A stretch of DNA of 64,000 nt. It comes from Bacteroidales bacterium. GTDB taxonomy: Bacteria; Bacteroidota; Bacteroidia; Bacteroidales; UBA932. Under the pieces are notes generated by a model. The model did not search any database, had not been told where the DNA came from, and worked only from the letters and a program-made list of their open reading frames with translations. Location: contig JAGBHM010000026.1 of NCBI GenBank assembly GCA_017935505.1, forward strand, positions 62,001 to 126,000, written 5' to 3'. Below are positions 62,899 to 64,000 of the stretch, one piece after another. The position numbers and the translations under genes are program-made. Each line of letters opens with the position of its first letter. Positions within the stretch are counted from its first letter, which is position 1.

Positions 62899-63318
62899 AT
62901 GTTACAACCAAAGAAAACCAAGTTTAGAAGACAGCAGAAGGGCCGCATGAAAGGTGTTGCCCACAGGGGTGCTCAATTGGCATTCGGCTCATTTGGTATT
63001 AAGACACTTGAGTCTTGCTGGCTAACAGGTCAACAGATTGAGGCTGCACGTCAGGCCGTAGTTCGTTATATGAAACGTGAGGGTAAAATTTGGATCAGAA
63101 TATTCCCTGATAAACCTTATACCAAGAAACCAGCTGAGGTACGTATGGGTAAAGGTAAAGGTGCTCCAGAGGGATTCGTTGCTCCAGTTACTCCAGGTAG
63201 AATGCTTATAGAGCTTGAGGGTGTTCCTATGGAGATTGCAAAAGAGGCTCTCCGTCTTGGTGCACAGAAGTTGCCTGTAACTACCAAGTTTGTAGTTCGT
63301 AGAGATTATGTTGAATAA
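62899..63318 (+). CDS. rplP: 50S ribosomal protein L16
   Basis: L16 helps form the A-site tRNA pocket of the large subunit. The 139 residues start [19 protein letters not shown] and include [18 protein letters not shown], both conserved. In nearly all bacteria it follows rpsC; here it is the first gene after a promoter and a dipeptidase operon. Confidence 0.97.
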   Translation: MLQPKKTKFRRQQKGRMKGVAHRGAQLAFGSFGIKTLESCWLTGQQIEAARQAVVRYMKREGKIWIRIFPDKPYTKKPAEVRMGKGKGAPEGFVAPVTPGRMLIELEGVPMEIAKEALRLGAQKLPVTTKFVVRRDYVE

Positions 63319-63336
63319 TTAATGGGGAATTGAAAG

Positions 63337-63534
63337 ATGAAAATGTCAGAAATACGCGAGCTGCCTGCAAAAGATTTGCGTGAGCGCTTGGAGTCAGAAG
63401 TTGCTGCTCTTAACCAGTTGAAGATGAATCATGCGATTTCTCCATTAGAGGATTCTTCAAAAATCAGAAAAGCAAGAAAAAATATTGCAAGAATGCTCAC
63501 CGTGTTGAGCCAAATTGAAAACCAGAACAAATAA
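63337..63534 (+). CDS. rpmC: 50S ribosomal protein L29
   Basis: L29 lies at the exit tunnel and contacts trigger factor and SRP. The 65-residue protein has EIRELPAKDLRERLESE and the conserved ARKNIARMLTVL helix. It is 18 bases after rplP, in standard order. Confidence 0.95.
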   Translation: MKMSEIRELPAKDLRERLESEVAALNQLKMNHAISPLEDSSKIRKARKNIARMLTVLSQIENQNK

Positions 63535-63544
63535 GTCGTAGTTC

Positions 63545-63799
63545 ATGGAAAGAAGACTTCGTAAAGAAAGAATAGGTGTAGTGGTTAGCAACAAAATGGA
63601 CAGAACAGTTGTAGTTGCTGTAAAAACTAAAGAGAAACACCCTATTTACGGAAAGTTCGTAAATAAAACCACTAAATTTGTTGCTCACGATGAGAAGAAT
63701 GAATGCAATGAGGGTGATACTGTAAGAATTATGGAGACCCGTCCGTTGAGCAAAACAAAACGTTGGAGACTAGTAGAAATCGTAGAAAAAGTTAAATAA
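63545..63799 (+). CDS. rpsQ: 30S ribosomal protein S17
   Basis: S17 is an early-binding 16S rRNA protein with an OB fold. The 84 residues carry [21 protein letters not shown] and the late [20 protein letters not shown] (in segments). Ten bases after rpmC. Confidence 0.96.
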   Translation: MERRLRKERIGVVVSNKMDRTVVVAVKTKEKHPIYGKFVNKTTKFVAHDEKNECNEGDTVRIMETRPLSKTKRWRLVEIVEKVK

Positions 63800-63801
63800 C
63801 A

Positions 63802-64000
63802 ATGATACAACAGGAATCAAGATTATTGGTAGCAGATAACAGCGGTGCAAAGGAAGTTCTTTGTATTCGTGTGTTAGGTGGTACACGCCGTCGCTATGCA
63901 AGTGTTGGTGACAAGATTGTTGTTGCCGTTAAAAGTGCAATCCCTGGCGGTGATGCTAAAAAAGGCTCTGTTTCTAAAGCAGTAGTAGTTCGTACTAAAA
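63802..64000 (+). CDS. rplN: 50S ribosomal protein L14, N-terminal part (cut by the window end)
   Basis: The first 66 residues of L14: [19 protein letters not shown], then [20 protein letters not shown]. The family is about 121 residues, so the gene continues outside the window. The ATG is two bases after the rpsQ stop, in normal spc-type order. Confidence 0.95.
   Translation, partial: MIQQESRLLVADNSGAKEVLCIRVLGGTRRRYASVGDKIVVAVKSAIPGGDAKKGSVSKAVVVRTK

Overview
The window is a stretch of Bacteroidota chromosome, most likely order Bacteroidales. Three kinds of evidence support this. The promoters follow the TTTG-N19-TAnnTTTG pattern of this phylum (upstream of the rpsL, tRNA-Glu, CAT-anticodon tRNA, ECF-sigma and rplP genes). 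There is a SusC/SusD pair with an ECF-sigma/FecR switch. Many families are largely confined to the phylum (BACON, DUF4270, DUF4294, DUF4465, DUF4491, DUF3098, Oar-like receptors, a stand-alone GT5 domain next to DUF4270). No rRNA, CRISPR array, prophage or intact insertion sequence was seen.

Layout. 1-4770: the end of a YfcC/DcuC-type carrier, then rpsL-rpsG-fusA-rpsJ and a CAT-anticodon tRNA with its own promoter and terminator. 4.8-9.0 kb: an N-formylglutamate-amidohydrolase-like lipoprotein, a minus-strand YeiH/beta-lactamase-like/DoxX group and tRNA-Glu(CTC). 9.2-16.6 kb: fhs, an AraC regulator, a TonB receptor with a small lipoprotein, a DUF4491 protein and a 493-residue membrane protein of unknown family. 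16.7-25.9 kb: housekeeping genes (C69 dipeptidase, PHP phosphatase, nhaD, mutS2, plsY, a ComF-family gene). 25.9-30.8 kb: an accessory patch with a RelB/PIN toxin-antitoxin pair wedged behind the ComF gene and followed by a broken second copy of its 3' end, a metallophosphoesterase/beta-propeller protein, decayed DNA and an Rpn-type nuclease. 30.9-39.8 kb: SusC-SusD-DUF4465-TlpA-sigma-FecR. 39.8-46.5 kb: cdaA, and facing it a SAM-II-riboswitch-led metK followed by HprK-like kinase, S26-type peptidase, PqqD-like protein, nucleotidyltransferase and ABC exporter. 46.5-54.1 kb: a secreted nuclease, an Oar-like receptor and a BACON/OB-fold lipoprotein. 54.3-62.6 kb: DUF4270 plus truncated glycogen synthase, ftsX-DUF3098-uppP-lpxH, DUF4294, gltS and a secreted M19 dipeptidase. 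62.8-64.0 kb: rplP-rpmC-rpsQ-rplN.

The most striking large-scale feature is that the S10 ribosomal-protein operon is broken. rpsJ sits at one end of the window and rplP restarts about 58 kb away on the same strand with its own promoter. The genes that normally lie between (rplC, rplD, rplW, rplB, rpsS, rplV, rpsC) are absent from the window. This is either a real rearrangement or an assembly join.

The best candidate for an undescribed system is the metK-linked cassette. It looks like peptide-maturation and export machinery (leader-binding PqqD, kinase, nucleotidyltransferase, peptidase, ABC exporter) without a visible precursor peptide or radical-SAM enzyme, and it may lie under control of the SAM riboswitch. 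The second is the nuclease/Oar/OB-fold operon, which may be a surface system for degrading and taking up nucleic acid or for exporting the nuclease.
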